A stretch of DNA of 64,000 bases from Phlebopus portentosus (Eukaryota > Basidiomycota > Agaricomycetes > Boletales > Boletinellaceae). Below the pieces are notes generated by a model that did not search any database, was not told the DNA's origin, and worked only from the letters and a program-made list of their open reading frames with translations. Positions 34,719-46,163 of the stretch are shown here, in pieces. The translations under genes were made by a program, and so were the position numbers. The stretch lies in the NCBI GenBank assembly GCA_037892935.1, contig JAYXKI010000006.1:1674001-1738000 (forward strand). The letters are read 5' to 3'. Every line of letters begins with the position of its first letter. Position 1 is the first letter of the stretch.

Positions 34719-36448
34719 ATGGACAACTCCGTCTATCAACCTCTATCACACGCCCTCAACCCGCCCACAACTGACTCCCGCCCGGCATACGCCCACCCCG
34801 TCCAGCTCCAGAGCACCGTCGACCGCAATGCCGATCACGATGCGCACGCTGACACCGGCCCCCACCACGAAGAAGAAGAAGAAGAGGATGAAGTCGAAGG
34901 CGCAGTTGTCTCCCCTGCTCGTGGAGACAAACATTCGTATGTTGTGTATCCCCTCAATCGTCCATGTTGTCTGACGAACTCGCGCAGGACATCTAATCAG
35001 GCTCAGACCTCTCCGACACCGTCTCGGCGAAGGCCCGGGAGACCGAAAGGCTCGAAGAACAAGAAACCACGATTTGACATGACAGCAGGATCGGCGCAGA
35101 AGCAGCAGTTCTCTTCCACACCGCCCTACTCCTATCCTCAACAACAGCAACAACCAGATGCAACATCATCACAGCCGACGACTGCCGCTCCTGCACAATC
35201 AGGCGCGGTCTCCCAGCCTGCAACGTCACCCTATCCAGCTCCCGATCCTAACAATCAAGCATTGTACGATTTTCAATGGCGGGTTCTGTCGCTTTGTTCC
35301 GAGTTCTATAACGCCGCAGACGAACTAATCGTACGTTTCGTGTTTCAACTACACACATTATATGCTAAACTCAATTCTTCAGAGGAATGCACCTCAGCAC
35401 GTCTTGCACCAATGCTTCAGCCTACCCGGAAACCAGGTGGACCCGATAACACTCCTTCATGAGGCAAGAAAGGCTTGTGACCAGCTGGTCGGTACATATT
35501 TGCCTTAATTAAGTTTTCCTTCCGTTGTTCACGGCAATATACTAGATGGCCAACCCCGCTGCAGCTGTTCTCAAGGTTCCCCCTCAGCCTGCAAGCCAAC
35601 CTCCTACAACCCCAGCTAAATCCATTTCACCTCCTGCTGGCCCCGTCATCACAAATCCTGGCTCTTTTGTGATGTCACTGAGCGGGGCCGCCGCGGCCGC
35701 GCAAGCTCCGCAACAAGGCGCATATAATTCAGGCGCTACTTACCAAAATCAAGCCCGGTATCCTACGACGCCATACTATGCGTATGCGACGCAGCCTACC
35801 GCGGGGGCCCATACGTACATGGCGCAGCAGCAGGTCATGAAGCCTGTCAACCTCTCCACGCCTTCCGCAGCGGGAAACCAAGGCGCGTGGAGTGACGAAG
35901 AAACTGAAAGGCTCAAACAGCTTGCCGAGGAGAGCAAGACCGCGGGGACGAGCACGGAGAGCGGTGAAATTGATTGGGATTGGGTCTGCAATAACTGGGG
36001 TCCCGGACGAACACGTCATCAAATTCTTATCAAAGCGACGAATTTGAACTTGAAAGAGAGCTCTTCGCGCGCGACGAAGAAGAGACGAGACACCGAACCG
36101 GTACATGGCGTGTCTGCAGATCACGGCCATAACGGAACTGTAAATCATTCTCCAGGCATGAACGGCGTCGCTAACGCCGCCGTACCAAATACATCAACGC
36201 AGGCGGTGCTTAATGCTGTCACCGCCGCTGCTGCGTCGAGCACGTCTCCTCCACATGAGCGACCTGCTTCCTCCTCAGTATCGCCCGTAACAGTACATCC
36301 GCAGCAGCCAGCTGCGCCTCCAGCCCCTCCTGGCGGCGGAAACCTAATGCATTGGCCTGTTCCCTCCCCCTCGCCGGTAATCTCTTCGGGTACATTGGCT
36401 TCTCGGTCGGTCTATTACCCTCGAGATCGGAATGGGTCAAAGGCATAA
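34719..36448 (+). CDS. AT-hook and Myb/SANT-like DNA-binding protein
   Basis: Probable chromatin or transcription protein. The N-terminal exon is followed by an AT-hook (RRRPGRPKGSKNKKPR) in exon 2, which binds A/T-rich minor groove. A Gln/Pro/Ser-rich linker and a helical segment (LYDFQWRVLSLCSEFYNAADELI, split by an intron to RNAPQHVLHQCFSLPG) come next. A Myb/SANT-like motif lies at GAWSDEETERLKQLAEESK, then IDWDWVCNNWGPGRTRHQIL, with conserved tryptophans. A basic stretch (ATKKRRD) follows, then a long low-complexity Ser/Pro/Ala tail. Four exons; the intron before MANPAAAVLK fits in phase only with donor GTCGGT, a weak site. I do not recognise a named orthologue. Confidence 0.75.
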
Positions 36449-37319
36449 CAAAGACTGTACCACCTATCCATACGTTTCCTTCATATGCTCGCTTTCATGC
36501 AATTAGTCCTCGGACTCGTAGCTTTCGTGGCCTTCCCTTGCTCTGTAATCTTGTCCTTCCTTTGTTTCGTCTGACTGTAAGTACTGCTTTATACACTTTA
36601 TACCTGCTCGGGCACCTTTTTTCGGGTTTTTTCTTTCTTTCGTCGATCCAGTCTTTTTTCTGTGCCCGCAGAGCGTTTAATTCGCCATCGTCAATTGCGA
36701 TTTTTTATTTATTTCGAGTTCGTCGCCTCTTTCTTTCACCGCTCTCCCCCCTTTTCTTTCTATTGCGCTTCGTTTCGCTTATTGTTCTTTGCTTCCCTTT
36801 TGCTTTTGCGAAATCGCTTCTGGGAGTTTTTGTACCGCAAACATGTGTACATCTGTACTCGTAATCGTAGGTTTGAATGAATGGATCAATGTAATCCGGG
36901 TAGTCTGGATTTCGGAAGTTCGGCGCGGGCTGGGACTACTGTACTTCAGATTTATTATTCCGAGCCGGGTTGAACCTTCGTGAAGACTTATTCTAGTTTC
37001 CATTTATAGACTATTATTTTCTTCTCCCTTCTCAAGCGCGCGAATGGACAGGTTCCAACTACCGATTTGAACTCAGTCGCGATGCGACTTTCTTGATTGA
37101 TGCATATAATCAAAGACGGCCGTTTCATGAGCTCGCAGATGGTCTTATTACAAATTTATGCCTAGGATAGAATAACAGCATAGGGTTCAGGATGAAAACA
37201 AGCCGGAATAATCAAACTGTCCAGTCGTCAAAAAGAGACTCTTTTATCTGGGACCGATCACTTCGTTTTATGCATTCCTTCCGAAAGACCGTCCTGAATT
37301 GAAGCTACACGAACTTACG
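36449..37319. other. 3' flank of AT-hook gene with pyrimidine-rich tract
   Basis: From about 36510 to 36830 the plus strand is very T/C-rich, with runs such as ttttttcgggttttttctttctttcg. This sits directly downstream of the AT-hook gene stop and resembles the C/T-rich 3' flank of the cyclin gene. No gene recognised. Confidence 0.45.
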
Positions 37320-37614
37320 GCATTCGTACAAGAGTAAGTTATGATAAATAGTGATACAACGGAGAAGCAGGATACATTGGGTACCTTGCCACGGTCCTGC
37401 CGCGACTCACAAAGTGTTATAGGGGTAGAAACCGGAAAGGAGAGGACAAGAGAAATACAGGATTTGGTAAGAATATATAATGTTTGGATAGACGCAGGTT
37501 TGGGTTGATTATATAGAATACTATGGAAATAACAATTATGATGTGAGCTGGTAGTGATTCCCTAAACTATGACGGGCAAATATAACGATAAAGGCTTCTA
37601 ATTATGCTGAGCGA

Positions 37615-37909
37615 CTAGTGTATCGTGCAATCCTCCTTCAGATGACTCAGGTCCGCTACCTGTTTAGACACAAGTCGGTTAGCTCAAAAGTCCGACACTA
37701 TACGATGTAGCTTCGATTTCATGATCACTCACATTAGCGCTTGTGGTTGCTGAAGCCGAAGCTGACTCAGTGAAGGAAGGGATGACGGTCGTTTGGATTG
37801 CCGTAGAGTAGGCATCGCTGATGGAAGACTCCTGGCGGGCGACGGGATGCGCTGCACCAAGAGCTGCGAGGGCGGTAGTAGTGATCAGGAGCTTGAATGT
37901 GTCGACCAT
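37615..37909 (-). CDS. small secreted protein A (73 aa), function unknown
   Basis: Two coding exons: 37733-37909 and 37615-37659, with a 73-nt intron. A 5' UTR intron (37913-37967) and a TATA box (38057-38062, minus strand) complete a plausible transcript. The product starts with a signal peptide (MVDTFKLLITTTALAALG, then AAHPVARQ), continues as a Ser/Thr/Ala-rich chain (IPSFTESASASATTSAN) and ends VADLSHLKEDCTIH. If the intron were retained, the frame would instead end SYSVGLLS. The sole cysteine sits four residues from the end. The copy at 39808 has the same structure and an almost identical last exon, which supports splicing. Could be a cell-wall, surface or signalling peptide; no family recognised. 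Confidence 0.7.
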
Positions 37910-38056
37910 GTTCTGTTGCGGTTGGTGTAAGTGCGAGCGAAGGACGACACAAGCAATATCGACTTACAATAATGAAAGTAGAGCTTGTACAGTTCAAGGT
38001 ATAGTATACAGAGGTGAATTGTGTTAGAATGACGGGAGTGTACAGACTGGTCCACC

Positions 38057-38062
38057 TTTATA
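38057..38062 (-). promoter_or_regulatory. TATA box of secreted-protein gene A
   Basis: TATAAA on the minus strand, about 150 bp upstream of the start codon and about 90 bp upstream of the 5' UTR intron donor. The same element is kept in copy B. Confidence 0.55.
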
Positions 38063-39807
38063 GCACGAGCGTCGGAAGGTCAAGAGCCACAAAGTACAAT
38101 AAATTGGAATGCATGTCGCATAGAGTCTGTGCTGAAACTAGCGGAGGGAGACACACAGCATACGCGATCGGAGCTGAGGTGCGCTAACAAAGCACATGAA
38201 TATATCAGAAGGTCATTCGGTACCGACAGCATTTCCTGCCTTAACTACACTTGTAGACAACAACTTTTGTAGACGAGAACTACCTGATTCGGAGTTGAAT
38301 ATACAGGGTAAAAAATGGACGAGAGCCTCACTGCCCAGTTCGAGGATTCAGTGAAATTTTGATCTGCAGACAACGGGCTGGGCAGCTTGAAGTCAATTTG
38401 TTAGCCGAATTCAGATACGGAAAAGCTGATGAACCCGAAACTTTCGGGCGAGGAGTCATTCGCTACTCTAGAAACAGAATCGTCGTCCTCCGATGGTGGT
38501 TTGATCAGGCCTTCGGAAGCAATAAGTAACGACGGTAATCGTGAATCAGAGATCAACACCGGTGCAGCGCGGGTGTAATACCAAATCGAAAATGACGAAC
38601 GACAGCACCGCAAGCGGCGTAGTCAAAGTAGCAAACATGTTGGATACAACGGTTTTAATGATCGTTTAAGAGTTGAAATTATAGCACCCGAAAACACGAC
38701 TCGGAGGAAGACCTATTTGTGTTACGGCGGAATCACAAAGCACCTCAAAGGTAGCGCGTCTGAAAAAAGAGTTCCTCGGCGCTAGTCTGTTCAGTAACCT
38801 AGTACACGTCGTCGTTGCAATCACGGTATCATACCAGTCCACAGTGACTTATGCCGACAAACAGTCCGCCACATCCCAAGCGCAAGATTGATTGGCAGTA
38901 TACATATTTCTAGCCACGCCGTCTTTTCTTATATTTGACAGCTATCGGAACAAGTATTAGTTACGGTAGTCAACGAATAAGAGCACAACCAAAATCTGAC
39001 TCAAAGGCTCCTTTTCGCACTGCAACCCATCAGAACATACTAAAATCCATGGATTCCAGACTTCATGAGGATTTCAGCGCAATGCTGTTCGACAGCGAGC
39101 CTTGTGTTGGTCAGAAGAAGAAAAGCTTCGGCTATTTCCGGACTTTGGTGGTCCGAGTCATTGACGCACGTACTTCATCAACATACACTATATGGCATAC
39201 TTGGACTCTTTATCGAAAAAAAAAAAATCGTATCACCGCGATGATTCGGAGGAAGCGTTGGAGAAACTCCGCACAAATGAGACCTTACGATCCATTCCGT
39301 AGGTCCGAAGCACTTTGCTAGGCCACATTTGAGACTTACCATTATCGAGGAACTTTGGGAGGACTCACGTCGGAGGGAGAGGTCAAAGTACGCCAGTGCA
39401 TTCAGGATGGACCGGGATCTTCACCTCGTTTGCTTTCAGCCTTCAAAATGAGACTATTTCCTATTGGATAAGTTACTTTATTGCAATGAAATTGAATCTA
39501 CCGAAGCATACAGTACTCGTACAGGAATAAGTTATAATAGAAATAAAGTTACAACGGGGGTGCAGAATATATCGGATATCTTATCACGGTTCAACCGCGA
39601 CAACTAAGCATTTAGGAGTAGAAACTATGTAGAAGGGACAGATGAGAGAAATACAGGATTTGGTAAGTAATATGATATTGATAGATATGGAGTGGGTTGG
39701 GTATATAAAATACTATAAGTATAACGTTTATTATGTGAAATCGTAGCGATTCCCCCGTGCTTGGAAGGGGGAGATTAGATCGATATGGAGACTTCAGTGC
39801 TGAGCGA

Positions 39808-40101
39808 CTAGTGTATCGTGCAATCCTCCTTCAGATGACTCAGGTCCACTACCTGTTTAGACACAAGTCGGTTAGCTCAAAAGTCCGACACTATACGATG
39901 TAGCTTCGATTCATGACCACTCACTTTAACGCTTGAGGTAGTTGAAGCCGAGGCCGAGTCAGTGAAGGAAGGGATGACAGTCGTTTGGATTGCCGAGGAG
40001 GAGGCATCGCTGACGGTCGACATCTGGCGGGCAACAGGATGCGCTGCACCAAGAGTCGCGAGGGCGGTAGTAGTGATCAGGAGCTTGAACGTGTCGACCA
40101 T
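39808..40101 (-). CDS. small secreted protein B (73 aa), paralogue of A
   Basis: Exons 39925-40101 and 39808-39852, with a 72-nt intron, a 5' UTR intron (40105-40161) and a TATA box (40251-40256, minus strand). The signal peptide is nearly identical to copy A (MVDTFKLLITTTALATLG), then AAHPVARQ. The middle differs (MSTVSDASSSAIQTT, DSASASTTSSVK versus ESASASATTSAN), and the end VVDLSHLKEDCTIH differs from copy A by one residue. A 1-nt difference inside the intron would break the read-through frame but not the spliced one, which supports the intron. By my count coding exon 1 differs at 22 of 177 positions, while intron plus exon 2 differ at only 3 of about 118. Confidence 0.7.
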
Positions 40102-40250
40102 GTTCTGTTAGAGGTTGGTGTAAGTGTGAGCGAGACACGACACTCGCAACAACTGACTTACAATAATGAAAGTAGAGCTTGTTAAGTACGAGTTGTAGAA
40201 TACAGAGGTGAATAGTGTTAGAGTGAAAAGAGCCTACTGACTGGTCCGTC

Positions 40251-40256
40251 TTTATA
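40251..40256 (-). promoter_or_regulatory. TATA box of secreted-protein gene B
   Basis: TATAAA on the minus strand, 150 bp upstream of the start codon, at the same relative place as in copy A. Confidence 0.55.
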
Positions 40257-41735
40257 GCACCAGCGTCGAGCGGTGCTAAAGAAAGTCAAGAACCATGTAG
40301 TAGAGAAACCATCTGGATTGCACATCGCGCAGAGTCTGTGCTAATGCTCTAGCCGAGGGAGACACTGCATACGCGACCGGAGCTGAAATGCGCTAACAAA
40401 GCACATGAATATATCAGAAGGTCATTCGGTAACGACAATATTTCACTGCCCTAGCCGCATCGTAGACAACAGATCCTGTAATAGAGATACCTGAGTCAGT
40501 GTTGAATATTCGGTAAATGGATGCGAGTCTCATTTTTTTGTTAGACATGCTCGGTTCAAAGATTCAGTGCAGTTTCGACGTACAGACAACGGACTGAACA
40601 GCTCTGAGCCAATTTGTTAGCCGAGAATTCAAATGCGGAAAGGCTGATGAATCCGAAACTTTCGGGAGAGGAATCACTCGCTGCTCTAGAAACAGAATAG
40701 TCGTCTTCCAATGGTGGTTTGATCAGGTCTTCGGTCTCCATTGACGTGTTACAGTACCTGTGATTCAGCCAGCGATACAGGTAATCAATAACGACGGTAA
40801 TTATGAATCAGAGATCAATATCGGTGCAGCGCGAGTGAAATACCAGAATAAAAATGACGAACGACAGCACTGCATTTGGCGTAGTCAGAGTACCAGAAAA
40901 CGTTGTATTAATGATCGCTTAACAGGTGAAAAGAGGCACCCGAAAACACGATTCGGAGGAAGGCAGAGGAAAGCTACAGCAAAATCAGGAAGCGAACGCA
41001 TTACAGATAGGCGCGTCTCTAAAAGGTTCTTCAGCGCTAGTCTGTTCAGTAGCTAGTACACATCATTGTTGCAGTCAATCGCGGTAACGTCCCAGTCCAC
41101 CAGACGGAATGAAAAATGTCGCCAATCAGTCAATCAATCAAGCGGGAAACAGTCAGCGGTGTGTTGCTAGCTACCGTGAACGCCATTCTTTCCTTCCGAG
41201 GATTTGTATGTGATCAAGAAACCTCCATTATCAGTTATGGTAGCTGACGAAAAAGAGTATTGATCTGACCTTAATTATTCCTCTTTGTACCGTGGATCAT
41301 AAGAACATATAAAGTTTGAGCTGCATGAGGCTTCAGCGTAATGCGGTTCAATAGCGAACCTTTCTGTGGTGTCGTGTGGAGGAAGAAAAATGCTTCGGCC
41401 ATTTCCGCGCCTTGGGTGGGTGGACGTGAAAATCATTGACGCGAACTCCACCACTTCCAAGTTCCATTCATCCACTGACATACTTCACAGACCAACGGAA
41501 TCTGGAGCGCTTTGATTCTTTATCAGAAATGAACATATGTAATCGTGTCGCCGCGATGATGCGGAGGAAGAAGAATCAAACTTCGCGCAAATGAAACCTT
41601 ACAATAATTCGTTCCGTAGGTCTGAAGCATTTTTGCTAGGCCACGCTCAAGAGGCTTACCGTTCTTGCGGACCTTCGAGAGTGCTCTCGTGGGAGAGAGA
41701 GCGGACCATGTACGCCAGCGATTCGAGCTACCATC

Positions 41736-42359
41736 TGATAGAATGATGGGACGTCCTGCGCAGGATTATCGAATTCGAGCTGTTCCACTGATAGGATCCC
41801 TGACAAAGCACTCGATCTTTACCACTCCATCCGAGATGAGCGGCACGCGCCAATTTTATCAATCAACCCCATAACTATCCTTGCTTATTGCCGACTTTGC
41901 TTCGCAATTTCATCGTTGGGAGTTGAAGGACGACTCGATGCTTTCGCTGGAGGTCTTCAGAGCTCCAAAGACCTCGACGCCAAAGTTTGGAGTGCCAGTC
42001 GACTCACATTCTCTGTTGAACGGCGGCGAAGGCATGGATCATCTTGATGGAAGAAGATTGCTTGTTCGTTCCTCGTGAGCTCCATGCGAGATCTAAAGTC
42101 ACGCTTTACTTCTTTTTCCCTCGGCAGCTTGGAATCTGTACCGGCGGCGATGTTCTATCAGGACGGCTTGCTCACGAAAGCCTCCCATTGGTAACTCAAG
42201 CGCCTAGACACCTTCAGAATTGTCAATTCACATATTAAGGGATTGTCAGTCGTCAATGCAACAATTTTCGGCATTCAACTCGCTGCCGGACTCTTCGCTG
42301 GCGAAATATGACCTACTCTTAAAGGTGGTTCATTATCTTGTCTCCCTAGTATTGTGGCG
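41736..42359. other. intergenic region upstream of DUF6533 gene A
   Basis: Between the duplicated block and the first DUF6533 gene. Several frames of 60-70 codons are present, none with a recognisable protein. Probably promoter sequence. Confidence 0.35.
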
Positions 42360-44026
42360 ATGGCCGCTTCTCTCTCCGATGCACAGCTTGTCGCTGCCCT
42401 CCAAAGCCTGCAGAACTCGATTGTAAGTTTGTTTCACTGCCCTGCTGCGCGTACATTGATGATCATCGCAGTTCGTAGACGGTACGCAGACAGTGATCTC
42501 AGTCGAGTCGCAGCTAACACGTTGTCTCTGATCCCATCAGTCGCTACATTCACAATACTTGTGAGTCATGTATATCTGAGGCTTGATACCGTAAATTAGA
42601 GATCATGATTTTTCATAGATCTATGACTATATTATCACTTTTGACAATGAGCGAAACTTGATGTGGCCGATGTCATTCAAATCACCAGCAAAGTTATTAT
42701 TCTTCGTGACTCGTTACCTTCCTTTCGTCGACACGTCGCTTCTTATCGCACGTGAGTCTCCAGTCAATTTAGATGCAGCTCTTTCAACGAAAATTATGCG
42801 CAGAGCATTTTCAGTCAGGATTGACTGCCTCGGATTGTGTCGTCGGTATAAAGGTCATGGGCTGTGCGTGAATTAAAAGTTGAATTGCTCAAGATAAAAC
42901 TCGAAGCTCATATATCTTCCAGGGTGTATATCCTTCGGGTTGATGTTCTCTGAAGGTTGATGATGGTTTTCATCAACATACGTGACGTTCTAAATTTCGT
43001 CGTTATCACAGTCATCTTGACTTATCGCACCTGGGCTATATACGAACGAAGCCGGAAAATGGGAATCGGACTTTGTATATGGTTTGTTGCATTTTGGGTT
43101 CCACAACTTGTCATCACGGGCATATTCCTGAATTCTGTCGTATGTAAGTGTGCCCTTGACTCAGAAGATGCCACAGTCTCTTCATTTTGCATCTGCACAG
43201 ACATCACGCTACCCCCACCGCTTCGAGGGTGTCTGGGAATAGCAGGGAACCCAATAGACTTTATCAACTGGGTTTTGCTTATGGTCTATGAAGCAGGTAC
43301 GAATCATCAAATGTCCTCGATCTGCGCACATATTGAAACTCGTCTTCCTGCGTTTGTCTTCAGGCATATTGGCTCTCATGATGATCAAGGCTATTCAGAG
43401 CTGTGAGATAGATTCTCGTTTCCCATTTGTTGGCCAGATTTCTTATTGAGCTCTATAGACAGAGTTCATGGACGGTCGCCTATCTACAAAACCGTGTTTC
43501 AGGATGGTATGGCAATGACGCACTCTGTCACATCTCTTGCTAATATATTATGAAGGCTCACTCTTCTACGTATATCTCTTCGGTATGGATACCCAGTATT
43601 GCCCATCGTTTAATTCTTTCTGATCTATTTTAAAGTGGTTTCAACCTTGAACATCGTGTTCATCGTAACCAGTCCGGTAAGTGTCCTCAAACGAATGAAA
43701 TTCTCTTTCTGAATAATCTACAGGGCGGAAACTCGCAGATCTTAGTCAAGTCAGTATTATTGTCTTTGCCTTTGTACCTTCTCCATCAACCCTCAAATTT
43801 TGGGTATAGCTTTGAGCGCGTGATCCATTCTGTCCTGACTGCAAGGCTCTTGGTATCTATCCGGAGACTTGCGCCGGAGCTCAATCTTCAAGGAAACTTG
43901 ACAGTTGGTGCCAATGTGGAATTTGATCTGGACACATTTGAGGCGAAATCGCCAGTATCTAGCTTGGCAAGTTGCAGCACTAGGGACAAGGCATGTACTT
44001 TCTGTATCTCGCTGATCACCGGATAG
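42360..44026 (+). CDS. DUF6533-domain multi-pass membrane protein A
   Basis: Basidiomycete-expanded family of about seven-helix membrane proteins with unknown role. First exons: 42360-42422 (MAASLSDAQLVAALQSLQNS plus I), 42472-42481 (10 nt), 42541-42560 (20 nt), then 42619 onward. Phases sum correctly and yield FVDVATFTILIYDYIITFDN. Then NLMWPMSFKSPAKLLFFVTR and YLPFVDTSLLIAQ match the DUF6533 core. Later exons give HFQSGLTASDCVVG, FGLMFSEGVILTYRTWAIYE, GIGLCIWFVAFWVPQLVITG and the cytosolic tail HSVLTARLLVSIRRLAPEL. It is not an STE3 pheromone receptor, although the topology is similar. It converges on paralogue B, with 472 bp between stop codons. Confidence 0.78.
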
Positions 44027-44498
44027 GTTTGGTATTCAAACTGACACTATCCATGTTCTACAGTATTCTGTATAATAATTGCCAGAAACGAACTTCCTGG
44101 CTCAGGATAAACTTTCCGAACGACGAGACTGGTGCAAAATCAAGCACATTTTGACCACCTTCCTTTTTGAACACATTCGTTCTCATTTCTTGATATGCAG
44201 CGGTACGAAGGACAGTATGAAATAGTCGTTCCTTTCCAGTATAATTTCTTCATTTAGATATGTATGATTATCGGAGAGAAAATCCCCAGTCTTCCAGATG
44301 AACAATGAGGAAACCAGGTCTTGACTGGGATGATGTTCTAGGGAAGACTATGATGGGCTCAACATAATCTTTTCAAATGAGAATACGTAATTGCTCCAGT
44401 CATGGATGTTGGTATGCTACATCGATCTCTAAGTCACCAAATCACATTCTATCTGCTTCGACCAGGAGGTCGGAAATCATTCTGATGGCGTGGAATCT
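44027..44498. other. convergent intergenic region between DUF6533 paralogues
   Basis: Lies between the two stop codons; holds both 3' flanks. No gene seen. Confidence 0.4.
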
Positions 44499-46163
44499 TT
44501 ACATCTCGTCTCCAGACTGACTGTTGGCCGCTCCAGATGACCGTGAACCGGCGTCTGTATCGAACCCATCCATGTACAAGCGGTCAGGACGACCACCTTG
44601 AAGGCCTTGTCTTGCAGCGCCTTTTTTGGCCAGACTTCGAATAGAAAGCAAGATCCGCTCAGTCAAGACAGAGTGGATAACACGCTCGAAGCTATGTCAT
44701 TGAAAGTATAGCAAATTGAGAGTAAGACATTAGAGCCAGGCGAAGGAGAACACAACGAACTTTGTCAGGATTCGCTTCGTTCCCTCCTGCACACATATGA
44801 ATAAGTAAACTCGAGCTCGCTGATTCTAGTCATGTAAGAATAAAAGAGTGTTTGTGCTTACTGGGAACCTCAGGATGCAGATGGTGTTCAAAATTGAAAG
44901 CACTGGGAGTATAGATTAGGCGAGAAACACGTTGACCTGGCCAAATTCCGCACCCAATAGATATAGGTAATACAAAGAACCTTTGAATAAGGATCAGAAA
45001 TGAGAATATAGGTAACAGGGGATATTTACTTACCGTCCAAGTACACAATTCGATAAAGCGATGAGCCCCCCTGCAGTTTGTCTGGCATATCGCATGAGAT
45101 ATTCCGCGTTGATAAACATGACGAAAAGGGTAGCCTACATTTCTGCACTGCCTTCACAACCATAGGTATCGAAATACCTGACTCGGGTAAGTCCTTTAGC
45201 TTATTCAAAAATCATCATGTTTTCCAGTGACTCACCGGTCTCAAGAACCACAAGCAAGATCCAAGCAGCGGAGTCTAACGGTCTGTCAGCAACCGGTAAA
45301 CAGTTAGGAAGTTCTGGGTTAGTGACTGAACAAAGCGGTACGTAAGAACACGAGTAGGAATTGGTTGCATGTAGACCTACATGTCATTGATTTCAAGAAC
45401 AAACCCATTATAGTGAATATAGGTATGAAAGTTATGGTGTACCAAATGGCGAGTCCAGCGCCTATTACTCGACTTCGGTCCCACACAGCCCATGTTCGAA
45501 GCGTTAAGATGGCTGTAAAGTAGAGTTAATTTATAAAGCCTTCGCATATTATAGATGCCATCCACAAACCCTCCGAGAACAATAGACCAGATATAATAAG
45601 CCCTATGTTTCAGAGGAACAGTGGTCTAGATCCGTCATATGCCGAGTGCAAACGCACTTACAACCCATCGTGTGCACACTTATTCTACAGCTTTCAGCAG
45701 TTAAGTGCTGCATGAAATGATCTATGACAACCCTCAGTTCAAAGTAAGACGAATAAGGAACCGGAAGCTCACTGGTCATGCAAATCGTCATGTCGACGAA
45801 AGGAAGGTAACGCGTCAGCAGAAATAGTGTTTTAGCCGGAGCTCTGAATGGCATGGACCATATCAACTCTATTTCCTCGCTGAACGTGATCAGATAGTCA
45901 TAGATCTGTCGAGAAGTAGTATCAATCCATGACTCCAATGCGGAATGTCCGATACAGACTAATACTGTGAATGCGCAGACTTCACGATGTCAGAGTTAGA
46001 GCGTGGAGCTGGATCCATCGAAACGCGTGTATAACGTACTGTCAATAGTCTATTGTCAATCATGAGCAATCTCTCGTCAAGAAAGGATGAATATACTTAC
46101 CGCTGTATATCGCGAATCTCGTGTGATCGCAGCTAGCTCAAGGACTTGAGACAATGAAGACAT
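44499..46163 (-). CDS. DUF6533-domain multi-pass membrane protein B
   Basis: Paralogue of A in inverted orientation. Exons 46101-46163 (63 nt, MSSLSQVLELAAITRDSRYT plus A), 46040-46049 (10 nt), 45960-45979 (20 nt) and 45905 onward repeat the exact exon lengths of A and give TIDICAFTVLIYDYLITFSE. Core: LIWSMPFRAPAKTLFLLTRY, then LPFVDMTICM. Later exons read QHLTAESCRISVHTMG, GLIISGLLFSEAILTLRTWA and DRSRVIGAGLAIWYTITF. The tail is LTERILLSIRSLAKK..., ending SGDEM at 44499-44501. One splice junction, between TICM and QHLTAES, could not be resolved; the frame stays open there, so an extra 22 residues may be real. Family function unknown. Confidence 0.75.

Larger units (their letters stand above)
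37320..39410. repeat. direct duplication, unit A
   Basis: About 2.1 kb unit that recurs, imperfectly, at 39510-41735. Matching landmarks include gagaaatacaggatttggtaa at 37449 and 39650, the small secreted-protein gene, the block acatgaatatatcagaaggt near 38194 and 40404, and a block ending near 39400 and 41730 (tacgccag). Similarity is highest (about 97%) around the 3' end of the gene and weaker elsewhere. Edges are approximate. Confidence 0.8.
39510..41735. repeat. direct duplication, unit B
   Basis: Partner of unit A, at an offset of about 2.2 kb, same orientation. Small insertions and deletions separate the units; the secreted-protein gene is intact in both. Inside both units a minus-strand frame with LIKPPxEDDxSVSR and DSSPESFGFIS is kept (38401-38510 and 40620-40745), although its coding status is unclear. 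Confidence 0.8.

Noticed and set aside
37615..40101. Mating pheromone precursors
   Set aside because: A signal peptide is present and the last residue (His) does not fit a normal CaaX box; fungal lipopeptide pheromone precursors lack signal peptides.
42360..46163. STE3-type pheromone receptors
   Set aside because: The helices and the motifs FxxTRYLPFVDxxxx and TYRTWAIYxRSR fit DUF6533 proteins, not STE3.
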